A stretch of 39,782 nt of DNA from assembly GCA_004298335.1 (NCBI GenBank), contig SCTG01000133.1, forward strand, positions 1 to 39,782, written 5' to 3'. This stretch comes from Nitrospirota bacterium (GTDB lineage: Bacteria > Nitrospirota > Nitrospiria > Nitrospirales > NS-4). The notes below the pieces were generated by a model. It ran no database searches. It had not been told where the DNA came from and saw only the letters and a list, made by a program, of their open reading frames with translations. Of this stretch, positions 38,615 through 39,782 are shown piece after piece (within the stretch, counting starts at the first letter, position 1; every line of letters starts with the position of its first letter). The position numbers and the translations under genes are program-made.

Positions 38615-39435
38615 CGCCTCCGCCGGATTCTCCCCTGTCGGCCGAAACGATTCGCGCGCACCTGAAGACCCGCCAACTCGGCGCCACCCTCTCCGTCCAT
38701 GAAGAAGTGGACTCGACGAATCGACTCCTGGCCGACCTCGCGCGCGCGGGCGCCGCGCACGGCACCGTCGTGGTCGCCGAGTCCCAGACGGCGGGCCGCG
38801 GGCGGCTGGGGCGGCCCTGGGCTTCCCCGCGCGGCCTAAACCTGTATGCCTCCATCCTGCTGACGCAGGCTCACGCCTCCCCTGCGCTCACCTGGATTCC
38901 CCTGTTGGCGGCGGTCGCAACGGTCCGCGCCATCAGGGCCGTGACCACTCTCCCCGTCAAGGTGAAATGGCCGAACGACGTGCTCGTTTCACGGGATGGG
39001 GACGAACGAAAACTGGCTGGTATCCTGGTCGAAGCACTCGGCAGCGGGCAGGCAGGAGCAAGGGCTGTGGTGATAGGGATTGGGCTCAACGTGAACATGC
39101 CGCTCAAGGCCTTTTCGGAAGACCTGCGCTCCTCCGCAACCTCGCTTTCGGTTGAAGCCGGACACCCCTTCGCGCGGGCTCCTCTCCTGGCCGCGCTGCT
39201 GGAAGAGTTGGAGCGTCTCCACGACCAGCTATGCAACCACGGGGCCGCCGATCTTGCCGACGCCTATGCGGCCCTGTGCGTCACTCTTGGAAAACATGTT
39301 CGGATCGAGCTGGTCGGAAGCGGCCGGATGGAAGGCACCGCGGAAGGGCTTGCGCCGGACGGCGCGCTACGCCTGCGCACCGGGGAAGGGAAAATCCTCG
39401 AAATCCGGGCCGGCGATGTCGTACACTTAAGGTAG
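38611..39435 (+). CDS. birA: Biotin-[acetyl-CoA-carboxylase] ligase
   Basis: A 274-residue enzyme that activates biotin and attaches it to the carrier domain of acetyl-CoA carboxylase. Signatures: the early VDSTNRLL, TAGRGRLGRPWASP (the adenylate-binding loop), VKWPNDVLV and GIGLNVNM. The full N-terminal DNA-binding helix-turn-helix of E. coli BirA is missing; only about 20 residues precede the catalytic core, so this is probably a ligase without repressor function. GTG start inside the nadC stop. Confidence 0.94.
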   Translation: MTPPPDSPLSAETIRAHLKTRQLGATLSVHEEVDSTNRLLADLARAGAAHGTVVVAESQTAGRGRLGRPWASPRGLNLYASILLTQAHASPALTWIPLLAAVATVRAIRAVTTLPVKVKWPNDVLVSRDGDERKLAGILVEALGSGQAGARAVVIGIGLNVNMPLKAFSEDLRSSATSLSVEAGHPFARAPLLAALLEELERLHDQLCNHGAADLADAYAALCVTLGKHVRIELVGSGRMEGTAEGLAPDGALRLRTGEGKILEIRAGDVVHLR

Positions 39436-39438
39436 CAT

Positions 39439-39782
39439 ATGTTGCTCGCGATCGACATCGGGAACTCGAACATCGTCTGGGGCATCTTCGACGGCGACCG
39501 GCTCGTCGCCGACTGGCGCATCGGTACCGACCACTCCAAGACGACCGACGAGTATGCCATCCTCCTGCTGGATCTTCTGCGCGTGGAAGGCATCAGCCCG
39601 GAACGCGTGGACGGCGTCATCCTGTCCAGCGTTGTCCCTCCGCTGACGCCCCTGTTCGAAGAACTGGCCGAGACCTACTTTCACTGTCTACCCTTGATCG
39701 TCTCCCCCGAGATGGAAACTGGCTTGACCATCAGATACACCAATCCGCACGAGGTGGGCAGCGACCGGATCGTCAACGCCGC
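39439..39782 (+). CDS. coaX: Type III pantothenate kinase (N-terminal part, cut by window edge)
   Basis: The first 114 residues of a CoaX-type kinase, which phosphorylates pantothenate in coenzyme A synthesis. The phosphate-binding motif MLLAIDIGNSNIVWGIFDG opens the protein, followed by TDHSKTTDEYA and SSVVPPL, all typical. The ATG is 3 bp after the birA stop; birA-coaX is a common pairing. The C-terminal half lies beyond the right edge. Confidence 0.95.
   Translation, partial: MLLAIDIGNSNIVWGIFDGDRLVADWRIGTDHSKTTDEYAILLLDLLRVEGISPERVDGVILSSVVPPLTPLFEELAETYFHCLPLIVSPEMETGLTIRYTNPHEVGSDRIVNA

Overview
The window looks like a chromosomal segment of a Nitrospirota bacterium, most likely a Nitrospira-type nitrite oxidiser. 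The lineage call is inference. It rests on two large cytochrome bd-like oxidases without a CydB partner, several multi-domain c-type cytochromes, a PCP_red-domain protein, many sulfatase-modifying-factor-like (SUMF1/FGE-fold) proteins and a high-GC background. No 16S rRNA or tRNA was seen that could confirm it.

Layout. (1) 1-4734, minus strand: housekeeping genes secD (cut by the window edge), yajC, tgt, argS and mobA. (2) 4755-11590, minus strand: a respiratory operon read from right to left. Two tiny membrane proteins come first, then a bd-like oxidase, a membrane cytochrome c with a zinc-ribbon-like insert, a four-helix cytochrome c, and a dihaem cytochrome c fused to an ethylbenzene-dehydrogenase/NxrC-like haem-b domain. 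The operon ends at a strong intrinsic terminator. (3) 11772-19937, minus strand: a compact nine-gene operon around a second bd-like oxidase. It holds an O-methyltransferase, a DUF420 (CtaM-like) membrane protein, a Cys-cluster plus tandem PCP_red protein, a polytopic membrane protein, the oxidase, a DUF3047 protein, a glycine-rich membrane protein and two anchored SUMF1-like proteins. (4) 19965-25942: two related periplasmic proteins with a CxxHxxM motif, a HEAT-repeat protein, two more SUMF1-like proteins and a LolA-like protein. (5) 25969-30849: a giant exported multicopper oxidase (1626 aa) that heads the genes at 25836-23282; a fifth SUMF1-like gene diverges from it. (6) 32045-34463: a small EF-hand-like secreted protein, a 3-methyladenine DNA glycosylase, two tandemly duplicated small secreted proteins and a DJ-1/PfpI protein. 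(7) 34594-39782, plus strand: a helical 91-aa protein, valS, nadC, birA and coaX (cut by the window edge), with 4-bp gene overlaps.

How the genes may work together (inference): regions 2 to 5 form an envelope electron-transfer island. Electrons from periplasmic cytochromes or copper proteins would reach O2 through one of two bd-like oxidases, and the giant multicopper oxidase adds a second oxygen- or metal-linked activity. The second oxidase operon carries genes whose families relate to tetrapyrrole modification and oxidase maturation, so it may encode a dedicated cofactor or assembly pathway. The five SUMF1-like proteins all lack the catalytic cysteine pair of true formylglycine-generating enzymes and are probably structural or accessory envelope proteins.
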